Origin: UBA10939 sp050942745 | GTDB lineage: Bacteria; Myxococcota; Myxococcia; Myxococcales; UBA5297 | Direction: 5' to 3' | DNA length: 20,560 nucleotides | Assembly: GCA_050942745.1 (NCBI GenBank) | Contig: JBMNNX010000103.1 | Coordinates: forward strand, 1 to 20,560 | Part shown: one piece after another, positions 6,111 to 13,585 of the stretch | Layout: every line of letters starts with the position of its first letter | How positions within the stretch are numbered: position 1 is the stretch's first letter | Position numbers and translations under genes: made by a program | The notes under the pieces: model-generated | What the model saw: only the letters and a program-made list of their open reading frames with translations | Told to the model about the DNA's origin: nothing | The model's database searches: none

Positions 6111-7973
6111 CTACGAAGCGCCCAGATGCCTCAGCATCGGCAGCAGCCCGCCGCGCTCGTGGACGACGACCAGCGCGCTCATCGCGCGGGTCATGGCCAT
6201 GTAGAGCACGCGGCGAAGCTCTTCCTCGGAACCCTCGGCGCCGCTGCCGAACCGGCGAAAGGCCGGGCTCGAACCGATCAGATAGACCACCGGGAACTCC
6301 AACCCCTTCGCCGACTTGATCGGCAGCACCTTCACGCTGGGGTCGGCGAGGCGGATTCCGCTGTCCGAGGCGTGCTTCTGAAAGGCGATCGACTCTGCGC
6401 CGAGCGCCTCGGTCATCTGCTCGCGCATGCGGTTCGGATAGCAGAGCACCGCGATGTTCTGCGGCGGCACCGCCTCACTCTCGATGAGACGACGGATGTC
6501 CCGGGCGATGACGCGGCACTCCTCGCCTCGCCCCGTTTCGATGAGCCGGGGCTTCGGGCCCGTGCGCCTCGTGCGCTCGGGCTCGAGCAGTTCGTCTTCC
6601 TTCGCTTCGACTTGTCTGCGGCGCATCGGACCGAGCAGCGGCTCGGCGGCGTCGAGGATCTCCCGCGTGTTGCGGTGGTTGCGCCGCAGCTCGAAGCTGC
6701 GCCGCGAGCTGACGGCGATGCCGCAGTCGCGCCAGCGAAACCCTCGCTCGTAGATGCTCTGCGCGGCGTCGTAGGCGACGCACAGGCTGCCGGTCGGGCG
6801 CGGCAAGGAGGCGACGAGCCGCAGCCCGACGACCGTCAGGTCCTGCGCCTCGTCGACGAAGACGTGGTCGTAGACCGGGCCGAGCGCCGCGAGCCGCTGC
6901 GCGGCGAGCCCGGCGACGTCGTCGAAGTCGAACCGCCGCTCGCGCTCGCAGCGCGTCCGGTACTCCTCGAAGACTAGCCAGATGAGCTCTCGGCCGCGTT
7001 GATCGAGCGCCCGCCCAGCGCCGCTTCGCTGCAGGCTCGCGTACTCGGCACGGTTGGCGATGTCGCGCCCCTTGATGCGGTGGATCTCCTCCTCCCAGAA
7101 CCCGACCGGCAGGCGCCAGAGCGCCGAGTCCCGCGTCCGCGAGCGCACCTGCTCGCGCGCGGCCCAGATCATCTCGCTCCGCTCCTTGGGCTCGAGCACG
7201 CCCGAGCGCAGCCCCGCGCGGTCCATGCACCACTTGTGGAAGGTCGAGACCTCGAGCTCGCCGCGCCGCAGGCCGAGGGCGATGAGCAGCTCCCGGGCCG
7301 CGGCCATGAGCGCGCGGTTGTAGGTGAGCAGCAGAACCCGCGGCCGCTCGAGCAGGCTGCGCTGAGCGAGCAGCCGGTAGATGCGGTGCAGGATCACCGC
7401 GGTCTTCCCCGACCCGGCGACCCCTCGAATCACAATCGTCCCGTGGCCTCCGAGCTCGACGATGCGCCGCTGCCCGGGGTCGAGGTCGAGCAGCAGCTCG
7501 GTGATGTCGCCGTGGAGGAAGCGGTCGAGGTGCGCCGCGCTCGTTGCCCGGCGCCGCAGCGCCTCGCGCGTGGCGGGCGCTCCGAGGAGCTGCTGGACGA
7601 AGACGAACTCGAGGCGGCGGTGCACGCGCGCGGGCAAATCGAGCGCGCGCAGCGCGGCGAGGCTCGTCGCGCGCTGGACATCAGGGATGCGGGCGTCGTC
7701 CACGCCGAGCTCGCGAAGCTCGGCGCGCGAGGTGGAGGCGAGCGGCGCCGAACCGGCTTCGATCTCCTCGACCTGCGCGCCGGCGAGGTACCAGAGCCCG
7801 ACGCGCTGCTCCTCCTCGCGCGTCCATCCGACGAGCGCGGAGTCGCCGGCCGGCTCGACTCCACAGGGCTCGCCCGCGGAGGCGCGCTCGACTATCCGGC
7901 GCACCGGCTGGCGCAGCGCGTCGGGCGAGCGGCGCGCCCGGTCGAGGAACTCGTCGGTGAGCAGCAGCTCCAT
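6111..7973 (-). CDS. UvrD-like SF1 helicase with RelE/ParE-like N-terminal region
   Basis: The 620-residue product has the SF1A helicase motifs in order: Q-motif LDPGQRRIV (about 164-172), Walker A GVAGSGKT (184-191), Walker B DEAQD (374-378), RRNHRNTRE (430-438), SAKGLEFPVV (554-563) and VLYMAMTRA (589-597). Residues 1-75 begin MELLLTDEFLDRARR and end in a beta-rich part, resembling the RelE/ParE-like module found at the N-terminus of some UvrD-type helicases. A helical linker containing ELRELGVDD follows. It probably unwinds DNA or RNA/DNA using ATP. The gene starts 26 bp after the stop of the UPF1-like helicase gene, so the two likely share a transcript. No clear Shine-Dalgarno precedes ATG 7973. 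Confidence 0.82.
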   Translation of the reverse strand: MELLLTDEFLDRARRSPDALRQPVRRIVERASAGEPCGVEPAGDSALVGWTREEEQRVGLWYLAGAQVEEIEAGSAPLASTSRAELRELGVDDARIPDVQRATSLAALRALDLPARVHRRLEFVFVQQLLGAPATREALRRRATSAAHLDRFLHGDITELLLDLDPGQRRIVELGGHGTIVIRGVAGSGKTAVILHRIYRLLAQRSLLERPRVLLLTYNRALMAAARELLIALGLRRGELEVSTFHKWCMDRAGLRSGVLEPKERSEMIWAAREQVRSRTRDSALWRLPVGFWEEEIHRIKGRDIANRAEYASLQRSGAGRALDQRGRELIWLVFEEYRTRCERERRFDFDDVAGLAAQRLAALGPVYDHVFVDEAQDLTVVGLRLVASLPRPTGSLCVAYDAAQSIYERGFRWRDCGIAVSSRRSFELRRNHRNTREILDAAEPLLGPMRRRQVEAKEDELLEPERTRRTGPKPRLIETGRGEECRVIARDIRRLIESEAVPPQNIAVLCYPNRMREQMTEALGAESIAFQKHASDSGIRLADPSVKVLPIKSAKGLEFPVVYLIGSSPAFRRFGSGAEGSEEELRRVLYMAMTRAMSALVVVHERGGLLPMLRHLGAS

Positions 7974-7999
7974 TCGGCAGGTCTTGATCGGCTCGGCGC

Positions 8000-10012
8000 T
8001 CAGGATGAGCGGGAGGGCTCAGTATCCGCCGGGGCCTTCGCCGATCCGAGAAAACGCCTCAGCGCCTCCTCGTCGCGCTCGTCGCGCTCGTCGCCGGCCT
8101 CGAGCTCGAGGCAGCCGCCGAGCCTCAGGCTGGCGAGGACGCGCCCGAGCATCGAATGGCGCCCGAGGCTTGCGGTCAGGTGCGCGAGGTTGGCGACCAC
8201 CACGAGCCGGCTGCGCGCGCGGCTGAGCGCTACGTTGACGAGGTTGGGCGCGTCGGGGTTGTGGTTCTCGTCGAGGAAGCGGCAGAGGCTGCCGGGGCCC
8301 TCGGTCGTGTCGAAGATGACGAGCTCCTTGTCGCGGCCCTGGAAGCGGTGGACGGTGAAGACCTCGACCCGCCCGCTCGACAGCAGCTTCGGCGCGCGCG
8401 CGCGCAGCCGGTCGCGCACGGCGCGCACCTGCGCGCGATAGGGCGCGATGACTGCGATCTCCCGACTGTTCGCGGTCTCGACGAGCCGCGCGACGAGATC
8501 GGCGTGGCCGGGGTTTCGCTTGGAGCTCGTCTCGCTCAGCTCGGTGCGCGCGCCCAGGCGGCTCGTGTCGAGGACGAGCACCGCGGGGCCGGCTTCGGTG
8601 CGGGCGCACACCGAGTCCCCGTCGCGCAGCTTGCCGCCGTAGAAGACCTGGCTGACGGTCGCCGAGATCTGCGGGGCCATGCGGTGCTGCTCGTCGAGCA
8701 TGACCCGCAGCGGGTGGTCGGATTCCGGCCGGTCGCAGCCCGCGCTCGCGAAGACGTGGCTGCCGAGCCACGTTCGGGCCGCCGGCTGCTCGGCGCGGAC
8801 GATGGCCGGAAGCTGCATGAAGTCGCCGACGGCGATGGCGCGCTTCTCAGCCGCGCAGGCGGCGACGAGGCAGAGCGCCAGGGAGGCGATGCTCGCCTCG
8901 TCGAGCACGAGCGCGTCGGTGTGCAGCTCGCGCAGCACGCGCTTGGTGTAGAGGCCGGTCAGCGTCGAGGCGACGACCGCGGCCTCGTCGACGGCGCGCT
9001 GCTCGGCCTCCTCGACGGCGTCCAGCAGCTCGGCGATCCGCCGCGTGAGCGCGGGATCGATCTCCTCGCCGCTCCGGACGGCCTTTTGAGCCATCCGCAG
9101 CACTCGCCCGAGCGGCGTCCGCCCGCTGTCGAGGTCGGGCCGCGGCCGTTTCAGCGCGCCCGCGAGCTCGACGCAGGCCTCGCGGATGTCGCGGGCGAGA
9201 TCCGGCTGTCTGGAGCGCACCTGGCGATCGACGACCTCGTCGAGCCCGACCGCGTACTTCGCGAGCGCCTCGCACCGGTAGCCGACGCGCACGACCTCGC
9301 CGGGCTCGAGCTGCCCCTCTTCGAGAAAGCGCAAGAGCGCGGTGTCGGTGGCGATGTTGGTGTGGGCGGTGAGCAGGACCCGCTCGCCTCGCTCGACGAG
9401 CGCGTGGACGAGGTGGGCGACGGTGCGCGTCTTGCCGGTGCCCGGCGGGCCCCAGAGGTAGCCGACGCGCTGGCCGAGCAGGAAGCCGACGGCGGCGGCC
9501 TGCGACCGTGAGAGCCCGGGGCGCGTGAGCTCGATCGGAGGGCCGGGCGGAGCGCGCCCGGTGAGGAACGCGACCGCTTGCTCGATTCTGCGCAGCTCGA
9601 GGCTCGGCAAGTCGCCGGAATCCGCCGCGTCGCGCGCGAGCGACTGGACGTGAGCCGCGAGCAGGTCGAGCAGCAGCGTCGATTCGAACTCGAGGAGCCC
9701 CTCGGGGACGAGCTCGCCCAGGTTCTCGCGCAGCACGCACTCGAGAAACCCCTGGCCCGGGTCGTGATCGGTCACCTCGCCGCTGGCGCGCAGGCCCGCC
9801 GCCTCGATGGTGATGCGCGTGCCGTCGGCGATGAGGAACTCGAGCTCTGTCTGGAAGCGGTAGACGCACGCGCCCGGCTCGGCGAAGAGGCGAACGCCGT
9901 CGCACAGCGGCACCGACGGCTGGGCCTCGAGCGCGCCGAGGGACTTGCGTACGGCTTCCCGCTCGGCCCGCAGCGCGTCGAGGAGCTCTTGGAAGAGGGG
10001 CGCGAGGGTCAT
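8000..10012 (-). CDS. UPF1/Dna2-like SF1B helicase (AAA_11/AAA_12)
   Basis: The 670-residue product has SF1B helicase motifs: Walker A GPPGTGKT (188-195), Walker B LVLDEAS (368-374), GDFMQLPAI (396-404), LDEQHRM (439-445), VHRFQGRDKELVIF (554-567) and NVALSRARSRLVVV (593-606). Proteins of the UPF1/Dna2/IGHMBP2 type translocate 5'-3' on single-stranded nucleic acid. The first 165 residues form a separate mixed alpha/beta region without a motif I recognise, and no nuclease motif was seen. The C-terminus is acidic and Arg-rich. It is the first gene of the two-helicase operon. ATG 10012 lacks a Shine-Dalgarno; a TACAAT 9 bp upstream could give an almost leaderless transcript. Confidence 0.84.
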   Translation of the reverse strand: MTLAPLFQELLDALRAEREAVRKSLGALEAQPSVPLCDGVRLFAEPGACVYRFQTELEFLIADGTRITIEAAGLRASGEVTDHDPGQGFLECVLRENLGELVPEGLLEFESTLLLDLLAAHVQSLARDAADSGDLPSLELRRIEQAVAFLTGRAPPGPPIELTRPGLSRSQAAAVGFLLGQRVGYLWGPPGTGKTRTVAHLVHALVERGERVLLTAHTNIATDTALLRFLEEGQLEPGEVVRVGYRCEALAKYAVGLDEVVDRQVRSRQPDLARDIREACVELAGALKRPRPDLDSGRTPLGRVLRMAQKAVRSGEEIDPALTRRIAELLDAVEEAEQRAVDEAAVVASTLTGLYTKRVLRELHTDALVLDEASIASLALCLVAACAAEKRAIAVGDFMQLPAIVRAEQPAARTWLGSHVFASAGCDRPESDHPLRVMLDEQHRMAPQISATVSQVFYGGKLRDGDSVCARTEAGPAVLVLDTSRLGARTELSETSSKRNPGHADLVARLVETANSREIAVIAPYRAQVRAVRDRLRARAPKLLSSGRVEVFTVHRFQGRDKELVIFDTTEGPGSLCRFLDENHNPDAPNLVNVALSRARSRLVVVANLAHLTASLGRHSMLGRVLASLRLGGCLELEAGDERDERDEEALRRFLGSAKAPADTEPSRSS

Positions 10013-10021
10013 TGGGCGGGG

Positions 10022-10027
10022 ATTGTA
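10022..10027 (-). promoter_or_regulatory. Candidate -10 box for the helicase operon
   Basis: Read leftward, TACAAT (5 of 6 matches to the sigma-70 -10 consensus) ends 9 bp before the ATG at 10012, which would put the transcript start within a few bases of the start codon. This fits the lack of a Shine-Dalgarno. A TCGACA sits upstream, but the 13-bp spacing is too short for a standard -35, so the call is weak. Confidence 0.3.
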
Positions 10028-10070
10028 CGGGAAGGCCGCCTGTCGAGTGGGGCCGGCCGCCGTCCTGCTC

Positions 10071-10146
10071 GAGGTGGGGAGAGCCGCCGTCTCGGCGGCT
10101 TGCGAGTGGAGGCGGGGAGAGCCGCCGTCTCGGCGGCTTGCGTGGC
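10071..10146. repeat. Two tandem 38-bp palindromic units
   Basis: Units at 10071-10108 and 10109-10146 are almost identical. Each contains a perfect 8-bp stem with a TCT loop (AGCCGCCG-TCT-CGGCGGCT, at 10082-10100 and 10120-10138). A diverged relative lies at 10361-10385 and another at 18817-18831. Size and structure recall REP-type intergenic palindromes. Confidence 0.8.
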
Positions 10147-10225
10147 AGGCGCAGAACCTACGGACTCAACCGGCTCAATTCCTCTGCGCCGAATTGGATT
10201 GACGGGGCGTGCAGCTACCCCCGCA

Positions 10226-10300
10226 CCCCCTCCCGCACGGCGCGCATCCACCGGCTGGGCAGGAACGGCGGCCTCAGCGCGCCGTGCAGGAGGGGGCTTT
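10226..10300 (+). repeat. Dispersed hairpin element, copy A
   Basis: Arms at 10226-10245 and 10277-10296 are complementary at 19 of 20 positions around a 31-nt loop, and the right arm runs into CTTT. The last 29 bases (10272-10300) recur exactly, in inverted orientation, at 18661-18689, together with a GCTGGGCA block at the same 10-bp distance. It looks like an intrinsic terminator, yet it lies upstream of a rightward gene and behind no known rightward gene, so it may end a small RNA or be a mobile palindromic element. Confidence 0.75.
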
Positions 10301-10495
10301 CACTCGCGGCAAGGTGTCGCCTCGACGCAAGCACGAACGGCTGGAAGGGTAAGACTTGGGAGATCCGCTGCCTCGGCGGCCTGCGCCTCAATCCAGCAGA
10401 TGCGACAGGCTGCTTGCCGGCACGCTAAGTTGGCGCCAGTACGAGAGGTCTTCGCCGTCTTCTCGGCGAGACTCCAAGAGCCAGAGGGAGACGAC

Positions 10496-11362
10496 ATGGA
10501 CCAGGTAGCACGCGCGCGCAAAGGGTTGCTCGTCTACTTCGCGGTACTGCTGCCGCTCACGGCAGTCGTCGAACTGCGCATGCTGCGCGCTGGCGGCTCG
10601 ATCGACGACCACCCGTGGCTGGTCGTGGCCCTGATGTGGACCCCGGCTTTTGCCTCGCTCGTTGTGCGGCTCGTCTTGCGCGAAGGTTTCGCCGACATCT
10701 CCCTGAGGCTCGGCTCCCGGAAGGCCTGGGCTTACCTGATCGCCTGGCTCTTTCCGGTGGCGGTTTGCCTGCTGGCCTACGGAGCCGCCTGGACGACAGG
10801 GCTTGCGAAGCTCGTGGTCCCCGACGCTGCTGCGGCGAATCCGGTGGCGCAATTCGCCATCCGCTTGCTCACGCAGATGACCCTGGGCGTGCTCGTCGCG
10901 TCTCTCTTTGCCGCAGGCGAAGAGATCGGCTGGCGCGGCTACATGCTCACGCGGCTCATCGATGCCCGGGTGCCGCGGCCGGTCCTCGTCAGCGCGCTGG
11001 TCTGGGCCGCCTGGCATTCACCGCTCATCCTCAGCGGCCAGTACGCCAGCGGCGGCAACCCCGTGCTCTCGACTGTCGTCTTCTTCGTGAACGTCTGCGC
11101 CTTGACCTATCTCTTCTCCCGGCTGCGCTTTGAGACTGGCAGCGTCTGGCCAGCCGTCCTCGCGCACGGCGCCTGGAACGCCGTGATCCAGGGCGCCTTC
11201 GATCGTTGGTCAGAGCTGCCGAACAGATGGATAGGGGAGTCGGGGATTCTCACCGCGGTCTTTACGCTCGGGCTCGTGTTCCTTCTCGTGAGGGGCCGCT
11301 GGGCCGTCCGGCGTGTGCCACGCGATGAGCCCCAGGACGTCGCTGCGCTGGCGGCCTGGTAG
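10496..11362 (+). CDS. CPBP-family (CAAX-type) intramembrane metalloprotease
   Basis: The 288-residue polytopic protein has the three ABI/CPBP signature motifs: EEIGWRGY (E142, E143, R147), WAAWHSP (H174) and HGAWN (H224, N228), which form the metal-dependent active site within the membrane. About seven or eight hydrophobic segments are visible (near 11-27, 41-60, 79-100, 124-141, 163-178, 190-208, 216-232 and 250-266). Bacterial members can act as intramembrane proteases or as self-immunity proteins for peptide bacteriocins; no bacteriocin gene is evident nearby. ATG 10496 was chosen because GAGGGAG lies 5 bp upstream and the signature region follows at the right length. It appears monocistronic. 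Confidence 0.9.
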   Translation: MDQVARARKGLLVYFAVLLPLTAVVELRMLRAGGSIDDHPWLVVALMWTPAFASLVVRLVLREGFADISLRLGSRKAWAYLIAWLFPVAVCLLAYGAAWTTGLAKLVVPDAAAANPVAQFAIRLLTQMTLGVLVASLFAAGEEIGWRGYMLTRLIDARVPRPVLVSALVWAAWHSPLILSGQYASGGNPVLSTVVFFVNVCALTYLFSRLRFETGSVWPAVLAHGAWNAVIQGAFDRWSELPNRWIGESGILTAVFTLGLVFLLVRGRWAVRRVPRDEPQDVAALAAW

Positions 11363-11432
11363 CTCGTCGAGCGGGATGGGGGCGGCCAGCGTGTCGGCGC
11401 GGCAGAAGAGGGAGGGAGGTCTCGGCCCGGGC

Positions 11433-11642
11433 CTACTCGCCGTATTCGGGCCCGGCCCGGCTCACTTCGACAACGCCCTTGCCTCCGCACACGCTGCACG
11501 GGTCCTCGACCTTCGTCAGGCCGACGTATCGGCCCTTCCCCGAACAGCCCGGGCACAGCGTCTGTTCGCTGACCGGCGCCTCCTCGACCGGCTCGGTTTC
11601 CGGCAGCTCCAGCTCGTCGGGACCGAAGTCGATGATCGACAT
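11433..11642 (-). CDS. Small DnaJ-type zinc-motif protein
   Basis: The 69-residue protein has an acidic first half and two CxxCxGKG motifs, CPGCSGKG (30-37) and CSVCGGKG (49-56), spaced like one zinc-binding unit of the DnaJ cysteine-rich domain. It is too short to be a J-protein and has no J-domain. Free-standing proteins of this kind probably bind one zinc ion and may mediate protein contacts; the function is unknown. ATG 11642 has GGAGG 10 bp upstream. The gene lies 62 bp downstream of the histidine kinase gene on the same strand, so the two may be co-transcribed. Confidence 0.7.
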   Translation of the reverse strand: MSIIDFGPDELELPETEPVEEAPVSEQTLCPGCSGKGRYVGLTKVEDPCSVCGGKGVVEVSRAGPEYGE

Positions 11643-11704
11643 GATGGTTCAGCCTCCGGGCAAGTCTCGCGCGCTCGAGCCAGCCCGCGGGATGGGGCCT
11701 GTCG

Positions 11705-13084
11705 CTACTCGCGAGACGGAGTGATCTGGTCGAAGCGGGCCTTTGCGTCGATCGGCGCGATGCCCTGGGAAAGGTAGGCATCGGCGTCCGGCTTCTCGGC
11801 GCTCGCGGCCCGCAGGAGGTGCCGGGGCAGCGAGACTGTGAAGGTCGAACCCGCTCCGTATGAGCTTTGCACGTCGAGCGTGCCGCCGTGCGCTTCGACG
11901 ATGCGGCGCGAGAGGTAGAGCCCGACACCGAGGCCCTCGTAGCGGCGGCGGACCGAGTCGGCGCGCACGAAGGGGGCGAAGATGCGCTCGCGCTCGGCTG
12001 GAGTCATCCCGATGCCGCGATCGCGCACCACCAGCCACGCGGTCGCCGCGTCGGCGCGCACGATGATCTCGACCGGCTTGCCAGCCCCGTACTTGAGGGC
12101 GTTGGACAACAGGTTGGACGCCACCTGCTCGATGCGCAGCCGATCCCACCTGCCGACCGCCGGGGCGTCGGCATCGAGGCTCACCGTGGAGCCCGACGCG
12201 TCGGCCTGGGCCTGGAAGCTGGTGACGAGCTCGCGCGCGAGCGCGCTCAGGTCGAGCTCGCACGCCTCGAGTCGCAGGTCGCCGAGCCCGACGCGAGAGA
12301 TCTCGATCAGGTCATCGACGAGCCGCGTCAGCCGCTCGACCTGTCGCAGCGCGAGCGCCAAGGTCTTGTCGAGTCGCTTCGGCCCGAGGCGATCGCCCTG
12401 CGTCAACCCGGCCCGGCGCAAGGCCTGAAGCTGCAACCTCAAGACGCTGAGCGGCGTGCGCAGCTCGTGCGCGGCGAAACAGACGAGCTCGTCGCGCGCT
12501 TTGAGCTCGTCGCGAAGGCGTTCGGCGTCGTGGCTAGACGACGTCTGCGGCTGAAGCTGTGTCGAAGGGTCCCTCGAGCGATAGCCGCTCAGCCCGAGCG
12601 CCGGCCGAGCTTGCGAATGCAACCCGTCGGTCCCGGACCGGCCGCGGGTCGCCCCTGCGTCCGTCGATTTCGGAGAGCGGGCCCTCCATCTCCTACACAG
12701 GCGCGCGACGGCGCCTCCCTCTGTGCTCGGGAGAGCTCGCGACAGCCCTGGGCTCCGCAGGGAAGGCCCTGAGCGAACGCGCAGCCACGCGATGCCCAGT
12801 GCCAGCCCGAGCGCCGTCGGCACAAAGAGGGCGAGCCACAGCGTGCCGTCCGCGGCCGCGCGGGGCTCCGGCTCGAGCCACGGAGCCGCGAGCGCGGCTG
12901 CCCCCGCGGTCGCCAGGGCGAGCGCGGGGCCAGATCCCCAGCGCCAGGCGGCTGCTGCCACAGCGAATAAAAGCAGCCCACAGGCCACGGGCGGCGCTCC
13001 GAGCGCCGTGAAGAAGATGCCGGCTGCCGCAAGGCCAGAGAGCGCCGCTTCGCCGAGTGCTCGCAATAGTTGCCGTCCGCTCAT
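11705..13084 (-). CDS. Membrane-bound sensor histidine kinase (orphan)
   Basis: Counting from ATG 13084 the product has 459 residues. The N-terminus has about four closely packed hydrophobic helices (roughly 11-100) with almost no periplasmic loop, resembling a DUF4118-type membrane sensor. A Ser/Arg/Gly-rich linker (about 103-184) replaces a HAMP domain. The catalytic core follows: H-box AAHELRTPLSVL with phospho-acceptor H206, N-box SNLLSNALKYG (324, 328), G1 DRGIGM (355-360), F-box FAPF and G2 GLGVGL (384-389). It autophosphorylates and would pass phosphate to a response regulator, but none is encoded in the window, so it is an orphan kinase. The frame also opens at a TTG (13129); ATG is preferred. 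It is divergent from glgC across 500 bp. Confidence 0.88.
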   Translation of the reverse strand: MSGRQLLRALGEAALSGLAAAGIFFTALGAPPVACGLLLFAVAAAAWRWGSGPALALATAGAAALAAPWLEPEPRAAADGTLWLALFVPTALGLALGIAWLRVRSGPSLRSPGLSRALPSTEGGAVARLCRRWRARSPKSTDAGATRGRSGTDGLHSQARPALGLSGYRSRDPSTQLQPQTSSSHDAERLRDELKARDELVCFAAHELRTPLSVLRLQLQALRRAGLTQGDRLGPKRLDKTLALALRQVERLTRLVDDLIEISRVGLGDLRLEACELDLSALARELVTSFQAQADASGSTVSLDADAPAVGRWDRLRIEQVASNLLSNALKYGAGKPVEIIVRADAATAWLVVRDRGIGMTPAERERIFAPFVRADSVRRRYEGLGVGLYLSRRIVEAHGGTLDVQSSYGAGSTFTVSLPRHLLRAASAEKPDADAYLSQGIAPIDAKARFDQITPSRE

Positions 13085-13585
13085 TCGTCGCACCGAAGGC
13101 AAACCTCTGGCTTGCCAGCCGGGCAGCAACCGCCCGGCGGGGCCTGAGCGGCTGCTGCACGGGAAGTGGAGGTCGGCCTCTTCGAACGGCGCTTCGCCCG
13201 AACGACGGCCTGCGGTGGCTCCGCTCTCCCCAGGATTCGACGCTACAGCGCGTTCCGCGCCTGGAGTCGAAGCTCGCGAGGGGTCGAAGTCATCCGGCGA
13301 GGCGCTGGATTTCTCCGATCGGCTCGAGGTTGGGAGGCGAGATTCGCGCCCCCCTCATCTTCGAGGCCTTCGCAGGTCGCCTTTGCGATCGGGCTGACCG
13401 CGTTTCGGCCGGGTTGCTTGGAAATGGCGGAACAGGCAGCGCAAGAAGCACCTCTGCGCGGCCTGGCCACGGCGCGATCGCAAGCGGCCTCCGGCTCCCG
13501 CCGACCAAATCGTCCTTGTGGCCGCTTGGTTGGCCCCTCTAGACTCGGCCCGCTTGTCCAACCCTCACTTCTCCAGGGTGAAACC
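13085..13585. other. Intergenic region between the kinase and glgC
   Basis: This 501-bp gap separates divergent genes. I see a 7-bp GC hairpin (13118-13138) near the start of the kinase transcript and a candidate promoter for glgC (13516-13545). The frame of glgC stays open upstream to 13166, but the translation is Arg/Ser/Pro-rich with no similarity I can recognise, so no gene is called. Confidence 0.6.
13516..13545 (+). promoter_or_regulatory. Candidate sigma-70-type promoter of glgC
   Basis: TTGTGG (13516-13521) and TAGACT (13540-13545) are separated by 18 bp and would start transcription near 13552, giving a leader of about 34 nt before the glgC ATG at 13586. Each hexamer matches consensus at only three or four positions, so this is a guess from position as much as from sequence. 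Confidence 0.33.

Larger units (their letters stand above)
10013..10495. other. Repeat-bearing intergenic region between divergent genes
   Basis: This 483-bp gap separates the leftward helicase operon from the rightward CPBP protease. It holds two tandem 38-bp palindromic units (10071-10146), a degenerate third unit (10361-10385), and a strong hairpin element (10226-10300) that recurs at 18.65 kb. An open frame in the rightward direction crosses the whole gap in frame with the protease, but its translation is low-complexity and I regard it as non-coding. Confidence 0.75.

Noticed and set aside
10226..10300. Hairpin element as terminator of a known gene
   Set aside because: The only rightward gene nearby starts downstream, and the helicase operon reads the other way.
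9578..10495. Long in-frame upstream extension of the CPBP protease
   Set aside because: It is antisense to the helicase and then crosses repeats; the ATG at 10496 has a clear ribosome binding site and the family's usual length.
13166..13585. Upstream in-frame extension of glgC
   Set aside because: The translation is low-complexity, and GlgC proteins begin at the MRKAIGMIFAGG region with a ribosome binding site just before it.
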